From: Nocardia alba NBRC 108234
GTDB lineage: Bacteria; Actinomycetota; Actinomycetes; Mycobacteriales; Mycobacteriaceae
Direction of reading: 5' to 3'
Assembly (NCBI RefSeq): GCF_001612665.1
Contig: NZ_BDAX01000010.1
Coordinates: 175,320 to 239,319, forward strand
DNA length: 64,000 bases
Positions 1 through 18,152 of this stretch are shown piece after piece. The first letter of the stretch is position 1. Each line of letters opens with the position of its first letter. The notes beneath the pieces were generated by a model. That model had not been told where the DNA came from. It ran no database searches and was given only the letters and a program-made list of their open reading frames with translations. The position numbers were made by a program, and so were the translations under genes.

Positions 1-9803
<9,803 letters not shown>

Positions 9804-10229
9804 CAGAGCCTCCTCGAATCGCGAAAGAACAGCAGATCGAATGTTTTCGGGCAGCACGAATACACCTCGCGCAGCGAAAGATTCGATATGAACGCGGTGG
9901 GCGTGACGCCACACTCGCGCAAAGATCCCCGACAGATCATGTGGACGAGAACGACGACCGAGGGGGTCGCCGAGGCAACAGACGAGATGTCCGTCGCGGG
10001 TGCCTAGCTGTAGATCGTTCCTCCAACGGCTTTGTCAGTTACATCACATGGGCGCCTGTCCATGCAGTGCCGACAGTAAGCCCTAATTTAATAAAAAGGT
10101 ACTTTTTCAGCTAAAAAATTCGGTCAGTCGTCCAGTCCGTACTGACGAGTACCCACGACCGGGGCATGAGTGTGGGCTCCAACACATCGGTCCCCGACAT
10201 GTGAGCCACCACACCTTCAGAACGGGACA
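9804..10229. other. Leader/promoter region of the NRPS gene
   Basis: A 426-base gap between the NRPS start and the stop of the GAF regulator, both on the minus strand. It contains an unusually A/T-rich island at 10081-10122, with an imperfect dyad AAAAAGGTACTTTTT, in otherwise GC-rich DNA. A promoter there would give a leader of roughly 250-300 bases. I see no convincing IdeR/DmdR iron box, only an isolated TTAGG half-site on the minus strand. A short frame overlaps the NRPS start (9940 to 9728), but it has no coding support. Confidence 0.5.
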
Positions 10230-11594
10230 CTATGAGTCGAAACGTTGCATCTGCGTTGCATCGGCGCCGATGCGCCGGTCGAGCACCCGGATCTTGGCTT
10301 CTATCTGCGCATACAGCGGTGATTCGCGATCGACGGTCGACCGATAGGCCGCCCACGCCGCGGCGTCGTCGCGCCCTTCGGGGCACGAGGTCCACCGACG
10401 CAGCACACCGGCATCGGGCGCGGCGAGCACAGCGGTGCGCAACCGGACCCGGAGCTCGTCACGGATATCGCAGATGCCGGGCGCGGAGGAACGCGGCAGC
10501 ACCGGCCCCGCGTACAAGCGTAATGCGGATTCGATATCACCGGAGTCGAGAGCGGCCCGCAGGGCTTCTACATCAGTTGCGACATGTACGCGGAGACGGT
10601 AAGGGCGCGAACCGACAACCGAGGCGCCGATCACCGTCCGCAGCCGCGACACCGCCGCGCGGATCGTGCCGTTGTCCAGATCGGTGTCGTCCAGTAGCAG
10701 CGCCAAGTGATCGGCGCCGAGTCCTTCGGGATGCTCGGCGAGCAGGAGCAGGATCTCGGCGTGGCGTTGCGAGAGCGACACCCGCTCCCCCGCGATGCTC
10801 AACTGAGGTTGACCCAGACCCAGGACATCGAGGCCGAGTTTGGCCTGTTCGGAGTAATCGCGGTTCGCCGGGGCCGATGCCCCGTTGCCATGGCTCGCGC
10901 GCATGGCTCGCAGCACCAGATCCATCTCGGCCGCGGTCGCGGCGGCTTTGACCAAGGCGAGAATCTCGGGCTTGGCCACCCGCATCCCGCCGGCAATCAT
11001 CAGCACGCCGATCAGCCGACCGTCCGGCTCGTGCACGGGTGCCGCGGCGCCGGTGATCTGGTGCATCCGATGGAGGAAATGTTCGGGTCCGTGAATCCAG
11101 GTGGCGCGGCCGGTGCGCACGACGAGGCCGACGGCATTGGTACCGATCCGGCGTTCGCTGAGATCGTCGCCCTCGCGCACGCCGATCTCGGCGGCCGCGG
11201 CGATCTGCTCCGGATGCCCGTGCACCGAAAGCACCCGACCGAACTGGTCGGCCACGGTCACGATCAATCCGGCGTGCGACGCGTCCTGGACCAGCAGTTT
11301 GTCGATCAGCGGCATGAGCGCGGCGATAGGGTGGGCGTCGCGATAACGTTCCAGATCGGCACCGCGCAGCCCGCGACCGTCGATGATGTCCGTCGGGTCG
11401 ACACCACCGCGCACACTGCGCAACCATGATTCGAGGACGAGCGGACGTAGTAGACCGGCCAGCTGGGTAAGCTGTTCACCACCGGCACTGAGAAATCCAT
11501 GGGCCTGTGCGGCATAGGCTTCCAGAGCACCGAGCTGTGCGCCCGACTCCGATGCCTGCCGTGGGGGCCTCCCACCTGTAAGATTGCTGACCAT
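10230..11594 (-). CDS. GAF-domain transcriptional regulator with C-terminal winged helix
   Basis: 454 aa from the ATG at 11594, which has a GAAAGG-like ribosome site; an in-frame start further upstream at 11675 is less likely. The N-terminal half matches the GAF sensory region of actinobacterial regulators found beside alcohol and aldehyde dehydrogenase genes (motifs SERRIGTNAVGL and VHEPDGRLIGVL). From about residue 270, LSQRHAEILLLLAEHPEGL and a DNGTIRAAVSRLR segment look like an OmpR-type winged helix. It sits 105 bases downstream of mftG on the same strand and 426 bases upstream of the NRPS, so it could control either. Mycofactocin is a cofactor of alcohol oxidation, and this regulator family is often tied to alcohol metabolism. 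A link to the mft genes is therefore attractive but inferred. Confidence 0.8.
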   Translation of the reverse strand: MVSNLTGGRPPRQASESGAQLGALEAYAAQAHGFLSAGGEQLTQLAGLLRPLVLESWLRSVRGGVDPTDIIDGRGLRGADLERYRDAHPIAALMPLIDKLLVQDASHAGLIVTVADQFGRVLSVHGHPEQIAAAAEIGVREGDDLSERRIGTNAVGLVVRTGRATWIHGPEHFLHRMHQITGAAAPVHEPDGRLIGVLMIAGGMRVAKPEILALVKAAATAAEMDLVLRAMRASHGNGASAPANRDYSEQAKLGLDVLGLGQPQLSIAGERVSLSQRHAEILLLLAEHPEGLGADHLALLLDDTDLDNGTIRAAVSRLRTVIGASVVGSRPYRLRVHVATDVEALRAALDSGDIESALRLYAGPVLPRSSAPGICDIRDELRVRLRTAVLAAPDAGVLRRWTSCPEGRDDAAAWAAYRSTVDRESPLYAQIEAKIRVLDRRIGADATQMQRFDS

Positions 11595-11699
11595 TTGCCT
11601 TTCTTTCCCGATACAAACTGTACCGGGCAGGTATCGGGCCAACCGGCAGAAGTCGGGGTTTGTCCCGCAGGTCACATCGTGGTATCAATCGTGCCTTCG

Positions 11700-13094
11700 T
11701 CACACGACCATGTAGTCCGCGATGGACGCGGCGAGCAGCACGGTGGCGGCCTGTGGACCGCGGCGCAGCGGGACCGGGACGACCGACAGGTCGGCGACGG
11801 TCAGTGCGTCGATGCCGTGTACGCGGCCCTGTTCGTCGACCACCGCGCGCTCGTCCCCCGCGGGGCCCATCCGACAGGTACCGGAAAGATGCTGGGAAGT
11901 GCCCAGGTTGGCGCGCAGCCAGGAGTCGTCGACAGGTCCGATTCGCCGACCGAGGAGATCCGCGGTGAGTGCTGCTCCCTCACGCAGCCGGGCTCGGTCC
12001 CGTTCGCCGCGCAGGTAGCGCTGATCGATGCGCGCGGGGACCGAGGGATCCGCCGAGGCCAGCGTGAGCTCGCCGGTCGACTCGGGATGCATCAGCGCGA
12101 CCCCGATTCGGCGAAGGCCAGGGGTGAACATCTGGGTGTACGGACGTAGTTCGAGGTCGTCGATGTGGAGGACGTATTCGAGCGGTACCGCGGGCTCGTC
12201 CGGCTCGTCGCAGGGGAACTCGACGCCGATCTCGGGGTGATCGGTGCACCACGCGCCGACCGGAGCGGGCCGCACGGTCGCCACCCCGAGTGCGCGCAGG
12301 AGCGGTTCGGGGCCGATCCCGGATCTGATCAGCAGTGCGGCCGACTCCACCGCACCCGCGCACAACACCGTCTGATCGGCATAGGTTCGCCCGCGCTCGC
12401 GCCCGCGCGCCCACTCCACACCGATCACCCGGGTGCCACGCAGCAGTAGCCGGGTCACTGTGGTCGCGCTGGTGACGGTGAGGTTGGGCCGTGTCATCGC
12501 GGGATAGAGGTGGGTGACAGCGGGTCCAGCCCGCGAGCCGAGTGACACCGTCAAGGGCACCGGGCCGAAACCCTCGGCGCGGTTGGCACCTGACATATTG
12601 AGGTCGGGGATCTCGGTGAATCCCGCTACCGCGCAACGTCGCGCGAATTCGGCGCTGAACCGGGCGAAGTGACTGGTTCGCGAGATCGGGATCGGGCCGC
12701 CGACGCCGTGGCCGGGCGCGTTACCGAAATCCTTGTCGTCTTCGAGGTCGCGAAAGGTCGGGAGAACCGAGTCGAACGACCAGCGCGCACCCGCCACCGC
12801 GCTCCAGGCCGTGAAGTCGACAGCGGGTGGGCGAATGAAGTAGCTGCCGTTGATCGCGCCGGACCCGCCGATCAGCTTGCCGCGCACCAGGTTTCTCGCG
12901 TAGCGCCACACGAGCCGGGATTCGGGGCCGATCGGGAGATGGCTCGGGTCGAGCAGCTCGACGGGCAGCTCCCCCCTCGTCGGGAACGTCGGCCCGGCTT
13001 CGAAGACGCGCACCGAGCGCGCCGGGTCCGCGCTGAGCCGGGCGGCGAGCACGCAACCCGCCGACCCGGCTCCGACGATGAGAGTGTTCGTCAC
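11700..13094 (-). CDS. mftG: Mycofactocin system GMC-family oxidoreductase MftG
   Basis: 464 aa with a GTG start 10 bases after the mftF stop. The N-terminal FAD-binding fingerprint TLIVGAGSAGCVLAARLS, the GMC signature around GKLIGGSGAINGSYFIRP and the C-terminal QHLSGTCRMG with its active-site-region His identify a glucose-methanol-choline flavoprotein. In characterised mycobacteria MftG passes electrons from reduced mycofactocin to the respiratory chain and is needed for growth on ethanol. Position as the last gene of an mftA-mftBC-mftF-mftG run supports the assignment. Length and motifs look intact, and translation is probably coupled to mftF by proximity. Confidence 0.92.
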   Translation of the reverse strand: MTNTLIVGAGSAGCVLAARLSADPARSVRVFEAGPTFPTRGELPVELLDPSHLPIGPESRLVWRYARNLVRGKLIGGSGAINGSYFIRPPAVDFTAWSAVAGARWSFDSVLPTFRDLEDDKDFGNAPGHGVGGPIPISRTSHFARFSAEFARRCAVAGFTEIPDLNMSGANRAEGFGPVPLTVSLGSRAGPAVTHLYPAMTRPNLTVTSATTVTRLLLRGTRVIGVEWARGRERGRTYADQTVLCAGAVESAALLIRSGIGPEPLLRALGVATVRPAPVGAWCTDHPEIGVEFPCDEPDEPAVPLEYVLHIDDLELRPYTQMFTPGLRRIGVALMHPESTGELTLASADPSVPARIDQRYLRGERDRARLREGAALTADLLGRRIGPVDDSWLRANLGTSQHLSGTCRMGPAGDERAVVDEQGRVHGIDALTVADLSVVPVPLRRGPQAATVLLAASIADYMVV

Positions 13095-13104
13095 GCAGTC
13101 GTAT

Positions 13105-14538
13105 TCAGCGGGGCGGCACGCTCGGCTTGAGCGCTTCGAAACTGCGCGCTCGCAGGACGCCGAGCCACAGGCCCGTGCCGTAGGCCACGTCGTCTAGACG
13201 CTTGTAGGCCACATAGCGCACCGGATCGAGCCCGCCCGAGTCGCGATGGGTGAACCAGTCGGCCAGACCGTCGGCGAGTGCCATCGTGATGGCTATCCTG
13301 CGGATTCGGCTCGACGCGATCACCGCGAGCAGCGTCACCGGCCAATAGTCGCGGCACATCGCCGAAGCCAGTCGCCACATCCCGGCGAAGTAGCCGCGCG
13401 CGAGGTAGACCGCCGCGATCCGGGTCGGGTTGTCCAGTTCGGTGAAGACCCGGCGCAGGCGGACCAGTGCCGTGGCGAGGGTGACGAGTCCACCGAGCAG
13501 ACCCCATTTCGACAGGGTCGCGAACAGCAGACTGGCCAGCACGGTCCAGGTCGGCACCGACAGCGGCGAGACCAGGCCCGAGTGCCGTTTGCCCAGCGGC
13601 GCCGCTCCGGTGCCGTAGAACAGCTTTCGCCCGAACCAGGCGCGGAAGGCCACCCGGTGATCGTGGGCGACGTGCGCGGCGGGCTCGTAGCGCAGCCGCC
13701 AGCCCGCGCGTTCGAGCCGCCAGCACAGGTCCACATCCTCGGCCACCTGCATCGATTCGTCGAATCCGTCCTCGCCGAGCAGCGCGGCACGCCTGGTCAG
13801 CAGTGCTGCGCTCGGCACATACGACACGATGCCGCGCGCGTGCACCGCCGATTCGCGGCGGCCCAGATCGAGTGAGGAGCGGGTGTGTTCGTAGCGGGCG
13901 AGCGCGTTGGATTCGGAATCGAGGGCCACGATGCGCGGCGCGACCAGCGCGACCTGCGGATCACTGAAATGCCCGAGCATGACCTCGAGCCACCCGCTGC
14001 GCGGCACCACATCGGAGTCGAGGAACGCGACGAAGCCCGTTGTCGCCGCCTGCAATCCGGCATTGCGGGCGGCCGCTGGGCCGAGCGGGCTCTCGTGCCG
14101 CAGCACCGTCACCTGACCACGGCCCGGTCGCGGCGGGATGCGGACCGGCTCGTCGGAGCCGTCGTCGACGACGATCACATTGTGTCCGCGCAGCACCGCC
14201 AGCAGACGCAACAGCCCATCGGCGTTGTTGTAGAGCGGGATGACGACGGTGACGTCGTCGAGTGACGGTTCGAGCCGCGGACGCGGGTTGGCCACGCCGG
14301 AATCGAGCAGTCGGCGGGCGACGATCGCGGACTTGGTGTCGGTCACCTCCAGGTATCCGTCGCCGATCAGCTCGGCGGCCTCCGGGGCCAGGCGCAGCAT
14401 CCGTGCGGGCGATCCTCCGATCAGGATCCGACCACCGGAAAATGCGCGCACCCGTGGATCGATCCGTACCCCGAAGCCGTCGGGCAGACGATCATGGCGC
14501 ATTCCTCGCATGCTATTCGCAGTTGGGCTCTCAGACAT
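13105..14538 (-). CDS. mftF: Mycofactocin glycosyltransferase MftF
   Basis: 477 aa if started at the ATG at 14538; the frame is open further upstream to 14667, but the later start matches the usual family length of about 470 and the conserved N-terminus ([15 protein letters not shown]). A GT2 fold is evident: [19 protein letters not shown], the metal-site motif FLDSDVVP and a downstream [15 protein letters not shown] hydrophobic C-terminal region (near [18 protein letters not shown]) suggests membrane association. MftF adds the beta-1,4-glucose chain to mycofactocin. It lies 104 bases after mftBC, separated by a strong hairpin, and directly upstream of mftG. In characterised clusters mftD and mftE lie between mftC and mftF; here they do not. 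Confidence 0.93.
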   Translation of the reverse strand: MSESPTANSMRGMRHDRLPDGFGVRIDPRVRAFSGGRILIGGSPARMLRLAPEAAELIGDGYLEVTDTKSAIVARRLLDSGVANPRPRLEPSLDDVTVVIPLYNNADGLLRLLAVLRGHNVIVVDDGSDEPVRIPPRPGRGQVTVLRHESPLGPAAARNAGLQAATTGFVAFLDSDVVPRSGWLEVMLGHFSDPQVALVAPRIVALDSESNALARYEHTRSSLDLGRRESAVHARGIVSYVPSAALLTRRAALLGEDGFDESMQVAEDVDLCWRLERAGWRLRYEPAAHVAHDHRVAFRAWFGRKLFYGTGAAPLGKRHSGLVSPLSVPTWTVLASLLFATLSKWGLLGGLVTLATALVRLRRVFTELDNPTRIAAVYLARGYFAGMWRLASAMCRDYWPVTLLAVIASSRIRRIAITMALADGLADWFTHRDSGGLDPVRYVAYKRLDDVAYGTGLWLGVLRARSFEALKPSVPPR

Positions 14539-14586
14539 CATCACCCCACAAAAAAGGACGAAAGTCTGCCTGAAATGCCGCCATGA

Positions 14587-14636
14587 CCGGTTGCCGGAAG
14601 TGCCAACAAGATCGGCAGCGCATTTCCGGCAACCGG
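14587..14636 (-). promoter_or_regulatory. Intercistronic hairpin between mftBC and mftF
   Basis: Perfect 13-bp inverted repeat: CCGGTTGCCGGAA at 14587-14599 and its complement at 14624-14636, separated by 24 bases. It begins six bases after the mftBC stop in the direction of transcription. No U-tract follows, so it looks more like an RNA-stabilising or attenuating stem than a simple intrinsic terminator. Confidence 0.7.
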
Positions 14637-14642
14637 ACCCGG

Positions 14643-16118
14643 CTAACCGAGCGGACTCTCGTTGCACGCCTTGGCAGGTGGGCGCTTCACGGTCAGTGGC
14701 AGCGACACCCTGCTACGGCTGCGCACCGGGCGGGAATGATCGACGGCAGGGCGCGGGATAGTGCGACCCGGCGCTGTCAATGCCGCTTCACCGTAGCCCT
14801 GCACGCATTCGGGATCGGGTCCGTCGGCGGGCAGGCCGGTGAAGAATTTCGCCGCCATGCAGCCGCCGCGACAGGAGTCGTAGTGCGAGCACTTCGTGCA
14901 CGCGCCACCGTCGACCGGTTCGCGGAGTTCGGCGAAGAGCTCCGAGTCGGTCCAGACCGCCTCGAAACCACCGTCGGCGACGATGTTTCCGGCCTTGAAG
15001 CGGTCATGGATGGCGAACGGGCAGGCGTAGACGTCGCCGACGGGGTCGACCAGGCAGACCACCCGGCCCGCGCCGCACATGTTCAAACCCGGTAGGGCCG
15101 AGCCGAACGCGGACAGGTGGAAGAACGAGTCGCCGGTGAGCACGCCCTCGCCGTTGCGCACCAGCCAGTCGTAGAGCTCGCGCTGCTGTTCGGGCAGCGG
15201 GTGCAGTTCGTCCCACACGTCCGCGCCGCGACCCGAGGGGCGAAGGCGGGTGAGTCGCAAGGTGGCGCCGTATTTATCGGCGATGGCCTTGAACTCGTCG
15301 AGCTGGGAGATGTTGTGACGGGTGGCGACCACCGAAAGCTTGGCATCGGTGAAACCCGCCGCAGCGAGATTCGACAGTGCCTTGATCGCGGTGTCGTAGG
15401 AGCCGGGACCGCGCACGGCGTCGTTGACCGCGGCGTCGGCGCCGTCGAGGGAGATCTGGACGTCGACGTAGTCACTGGCCGCCAGGCGCGCGGCGACCTC
15501 TTCGTTGATGCGAACGCCGTTGGTGGAGAACTTGACCCCCACGTTGTGCGCGGTGGCGTAGTCGACCAGTTCCCAGAAGTCCGGGCGCACGGTCGGTTCG
15601 CCGCCGCCGATATTGACGTAGAAGATCTGCATGCGCTCGAACTCGTCGATCAGCGCCTTGCACTGCTCGGTGCTCAGTTCGTTCGGGTCGCGGCGCCCCG
15701 ACGAGGACAGGCAGTGCACGCACGACAGGTTGCAGGCGTAGGTGAGTTCCCAGGTGAGGCAGATCGGTGCGGCCAGACCCGATTCGAAACGATCGATCAG
15801 CCTGCCGCCCTGGGTGGCGTCACCGGGCGCCAAGGCTGTCGGCGCGGGGGTGAGCGGGCCGGGTGCGGCCACGATCATGTCGGTGTCGGCCAGTTGCGCA
15901 AGCGCCTTGACGTGGGCGGCGGAGGCGTCGATGCCCTTGGCACGCAGTGCGTCGCGCACGGAAGAGTGCGCGGGCAGCGACCGGACCACGTCGACGAGAT
16001 CGCGGCTCTTGAGAAACGAGAGCTTGCGGGTTCCGAAGTGGTACAGCAGCGCGCCGAAGGACTCCGGACGCAACGAGACCCGCGGGTGCAGTGTCCACCG
16101 GGTGTCGAGATCGAGCAT
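14643..16118 (-). CDS. mftC: Fused mycofactocin RRE protein MftB and radical SAM maturase MftC
   Basis: 491 aa from the ATG at 16118, two bases after the mftA stop. Residues 1-90 match MftB, the RiPP recognition element that binds MftA ([26 protein letters not shown]). After a Pro/Ala-rich linker (about 86-106) the chain continues without a stop into a complete MftC: the radical-SAM cluster CxxxCxxC is C129, C133 and C136, followed by the [11 protein letters not shown] motif and a C-terminal SPASM domain with [15 protein letters not shown] and CxxCxxxxxCxxxC. MftC oxidatively decarboxylates the C-terminal Tyr of MftA and cross-links it to Val. In the mycobacterial systems I know, MftB and MftC are separate adjacent proteins. 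The fusion is read directly from one continuous frame. Confidence 0.96.
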   Translation of the reverse strand: MLDLDTRWTLHPRVSLRPESFGALLYHFGTRKLSFLKSRDLVDVVRSLPAHSSVRDALRAKGIDASAAHVKALAQLADTDMIVAAPGPLTPAPTALAPGDATQGGRLIDRFESGLAAPICLTWELTYACNLSCVHCLSSSGRRDPNELSTEQCKALIDEFERMQIFYVNIGGGEPTVRPDFWELVDYATAHNVGVKFSTNGVRINEEVAARLAASDYVDVQISLDGADAAVNDAVRGPGSYDTAIKALSNLAAAGFTDAKLSVVATRHNISQLDEFKAIADKYGATLRLTRLRPSGRGADVWDELHPLPEQQRELYDWLVRNGEGVLTGDSFFHLSAFGSALPGLNMCGAGRVVCLVDPVGDVYACPFAIHDRFKAGNIVADGGFEAVWTDSELFAELREPVDGGACTKCSHYDSCRGGCMAAKFFTGLPADGPDPECVQGYGEAALTAPGRTIPRPAVDHSRPVRSRSRVSLPLTVKRPPAKACNESPLG

Positions 16119-16120
16119 GG

Positions 16121-16225
16121 TCAGTACACGCCGCACATGCCGTCGATGCTGACCTCTTCGATCAGCGTCTCGGTGACCAGGTCCTCGTCGGATTCGACGG
16201 TCGCAGGCGTGGTGTTCTCAGGCAT
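16121..16225 (-). CDS. mftA: Mycofactocin precursor peptide MftA
   Basis: 34 aa peptide. The ATG at 16225 has GGAGG five bases upstream; another in-frame ATG at 16237 would add four residues and overlaps the ribosome site. It has an acidic leader and the invariant C-terminus VSIDGMCGVY, whose final Val-Tyr pair becomes the redox core of mycofactocin. The stop is TGA, two bases before mftBC, so the two genes should be translationally coupled. It is the first gene of the minus-strand mft operon. Confidence 0.96.
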   Translation of the reverse strand: MPENTTPATVESDEDLVTETLIEEVSIDGMCGVY

Positions 16226-16410
16226 GACTACCTCCATTGTGTTGCCGGTCACCCCGAACTTTAACGTCAGTGACTGCCATAAAGAGGCGGAATCGGAAAA
16301 TCTTTTCCCTGAGCACACCCCACACCCATCGGTGGCGACCCCTCTAGACTTCCGGGGGCAGAATGGGAAAAGGGCTGATGGCCCAGCGGCAGCAGAGGTG
16401 AGGCAAAGGC
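16226..16410. promoter_or_regulatory. Divergent mftA / TetR promoter region with two dyads
   Basis: This 185-base region separates mftA (minus) from the TetR gene (plus). A GGAAAA-TC-TTTTCC dyad lies at 16295-16308, and a shorter odd-centred dyad GTCA-G-TGAC at 16266-16274 sits in the likely mftA promoter. Both are candidate TetR-family operators; there is no experimental support. Confidence 0.5.
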
Positions 16411-17049
16411 TTGCGTAACCATGGCGGGGCGGGCAGCGGCGCGAGTTCGACGCTGTCGGAGGCCGAGATCGTCGACGCGGCACTGAAGGTGGTGCGCGAA
16501 GACGGGGTCGAGAAGCTATCGATGCGGCGACTATCGCGCGAGCTCGGGGTGTCGCCGATGGCGCCGTACTACTACGTGGCGGACAAGCGCGAGCTACTCG
16601 ACCTGGTCGCCAGCGCCGCGCTGCTCGGGGTGCGAAAGCCGCCGCGCGAATCCGGCCCGTGGCAGGAGCGCCTGCGCGATCTGATCGATCAGATAGACGA
16701 TAAACTGCGCACACATCCCGGCCTGGGCGACATCCTGCTCGAGCAGATGCTCGGCAAGCAGCTCGACCTGATCGAAGCCGTGATGGAGATCCTGTTCGAC
16801 GCGGGCTTCAGCGACCGCAATGTGCTGGCCGCCTACGCGACCATCCACACCTATCTGTTCGGTCGCAGCAGAGTGAACCCGCGCGACCGTTCCGCGCCGG
16901 CCGACGTGCTGCTGCCCGAGGCGGTGGCCCGAGCCACGAAGTACATGCCCGACCTGCGCGGCAAGTACTCCTACGACTTCGGGATGGAGGTGCTGGTCGC
17001 CGGACTCGAGGCGCAGCTTGCCCTGCAGGCACGTCCCGGCCTAGCATGA
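16411..17049 (+). CDS. TetR/AcrR family transcriptional regulator
   Basis: 212 aa from a TTG at 16411; an in-frame stop lies 12 bases upstream, so the start cannot be much earlier. The N-terminal helix-turn-helix is clear (EIVDAALKVVREDGVEKLSM, SRELGVSPMAPYYYVADKREL). The C-terminal ligand-binding half resembles the TetR_C group. It is divergent from mftA and 47 bases upstream of the KshB-like reductase. It does not look like the dedicated mycofactocin regulator MftR as I remember it, so regulation of mft genes by this protein is only inferred from position. It may instead control the reductase, or both. Confidence 0.85.
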   Translation: MRNHGGAGSGASSTLSEAEIVDAALKVVREDGVEKLSMRRLSRELGVSPMAPYYYVADKRELLDLVASAALLGVRKPPRESGPWQERLRDLIDQIDDKLRTHPGLGDILLEQMLGKQLDLIEAVMEILFDAGFSDRNVLAAYATIHTYLFGRSRVNPRDRSAPADVLLPEAVARATKYMPDLRGKYSYDFGMEVLVAGLEAQLALQARPGLA

Positions 17050-17096
17050 AACTGAAACACGTTCTAGTTTTGGCTAGTTCTGCTCGAGAGGACGAC

Positions 17097-18152
17097 ATGA
17101 CCACAGTCGAGGTTCCGCACGGCTCACGCTCGGTGGTACTGCGAGTAGCCGCGGTGATCGCCGAGACCGCCGACACCAACTCCGTGGTCTTCGAGGTGCC
17201 CACCGAACTTCGCGAGCGCTTCGCCTACTCGCCCGGCCAGTTCCTGACGCTGCGCATCCCCAGCGAGCGGACCGGTTCGGTCGCTCGCTGCTATTCGCTG
17301 GCCAGTTCGCCGTTCACCGACGATCTGCCGAAGGTGACCGTCAAGCGCACCGTGGACGGATACGGCTCGAACTGGCTGTGCGACAACATCACCGCGGGTA
17401 CCGAGATCGAGGTACTGCCGCCGTCCGGCGTGTTCACGCCCAAGGACCTCGACGAGGACATGCTGCTGTTCGGCGCGGGTAGCGGGATCACGCCGGTGAT
17501 GTCGATCCTGAAGTCGGCGCTGTCGCAAGGTTCGGGCAAGGTGGTGCTGGTCTACGCCAACCGCGACGCGAACTCGGTGATCTTCGCCGACGAACTCCGC
17601 GATCTCGTCGGCAAGCATCCCCAGCGACTCACCGTCATCCACTGGCTCGAACCGCTGCTCGGCCTGCCCACCGCCGACATGCTGGCCACCCTGGTCCGGC
17701 CCTACACCTCCTACGAGGCGTTCATGTGCGGGCCCAAGCCGTTCATGGACCTGGTGCACGACGCGCTCGCCACCCTCGAGGTGCCACGCAACCGGACCCA
17801 CGCCGAGATCTTCAACTCGCTGGCGGGCGATCCGTTCGCCGACCACGCGCCCGCCGAGGTCTCCGAGGCCGAGGCCGCCGACGCGGCGACGGTCGAGGTG
17901 GAACTCGACGGCCAGGTGCACGAGATGTCGTGGCCACGCAAGCAGACACTGGTCGACATCATGCTCGACAAGGGCCTCGACGTGCCGTACTCCTGCCAGG
18001 AGGGCGAGTGTGGATCGTGTGCCTGCACCGTGCTCGAGGGCAAGGTGGAGATGGCCAATTCGGAGATCCTGGATCCCGAGGACATCGAGAACGGGTACAT
18101 CCTCGGCTGCCAGGCGCGGCCGGTGACCGATCGGTTGCGCATCCAGTTCTAG
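17097..18152 (+). CDS. kshB: Three-domain ferredoxin-NAD(P) reductase, KshB-like oxygenase reductase
   Basis: 351 aa, the usual length of the reductase of 3-ketosteroid 9-alpha-hydroxylase. The ATG at 17097 follows GAGAGGAC. It has an FAD-binding RCYSLASSP, a nucleotide-binding GAGSGITPVMSI and a C-terminal plant-type [2Fe-2S] domain (CQEGECGSCACTV with a further Cys in GYILGCQARP). Such proteins feed electrons from NAD(P)H to a Rieske oxygenase. No Rieske oxygenase or steroid gene lies in the window, so the partner and substrate are unknown; the symbol reflects the closest family only. It is probably cotranscribed with the TetR gene. Confidence 0.8.
   Translation: MTTVEVPHGSRSVVLRVAAVIAETADTNSVVFEVPTELRERFAYSPGQFLTLRIPSERTGSVARCYSLASSPFTDDLPKVTVKRTVDGYGSNWLCDNITAGTEIEVLPPSGVFTPKDLDEDMLLFGAGSGITPVMSILKSALSQGSGKVVLVYANRDANSVIFADELRDLVGKHPQRLTVIHWLEPLLGLPTADMLATLVRPYTSYEAFMCGPKPFMDLVHDALATLEVPRNRTHAEIFNSLAGDPFADHAPAEVSEAEAADAATVEVELDGQVHEMSWPRKQTLVDIMLDKGLDVPYSCQEGECGSCACTVLEGKVEMANSEILDPEDIENGYILGCQARPVTDRLRIQF

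Noticed and set aside
9804..10229. IdeR/DmdR iron box upstream of the NRPS
   Set aside because: Only an isolated TTAGG half-site is present; the 19-bp consensus is not there.
16411..17049. Calling the TetR gene mftR
   Set aside because: Position fits, but the sequence does not resemble the MftR family as I know it; left as a generic TetR.
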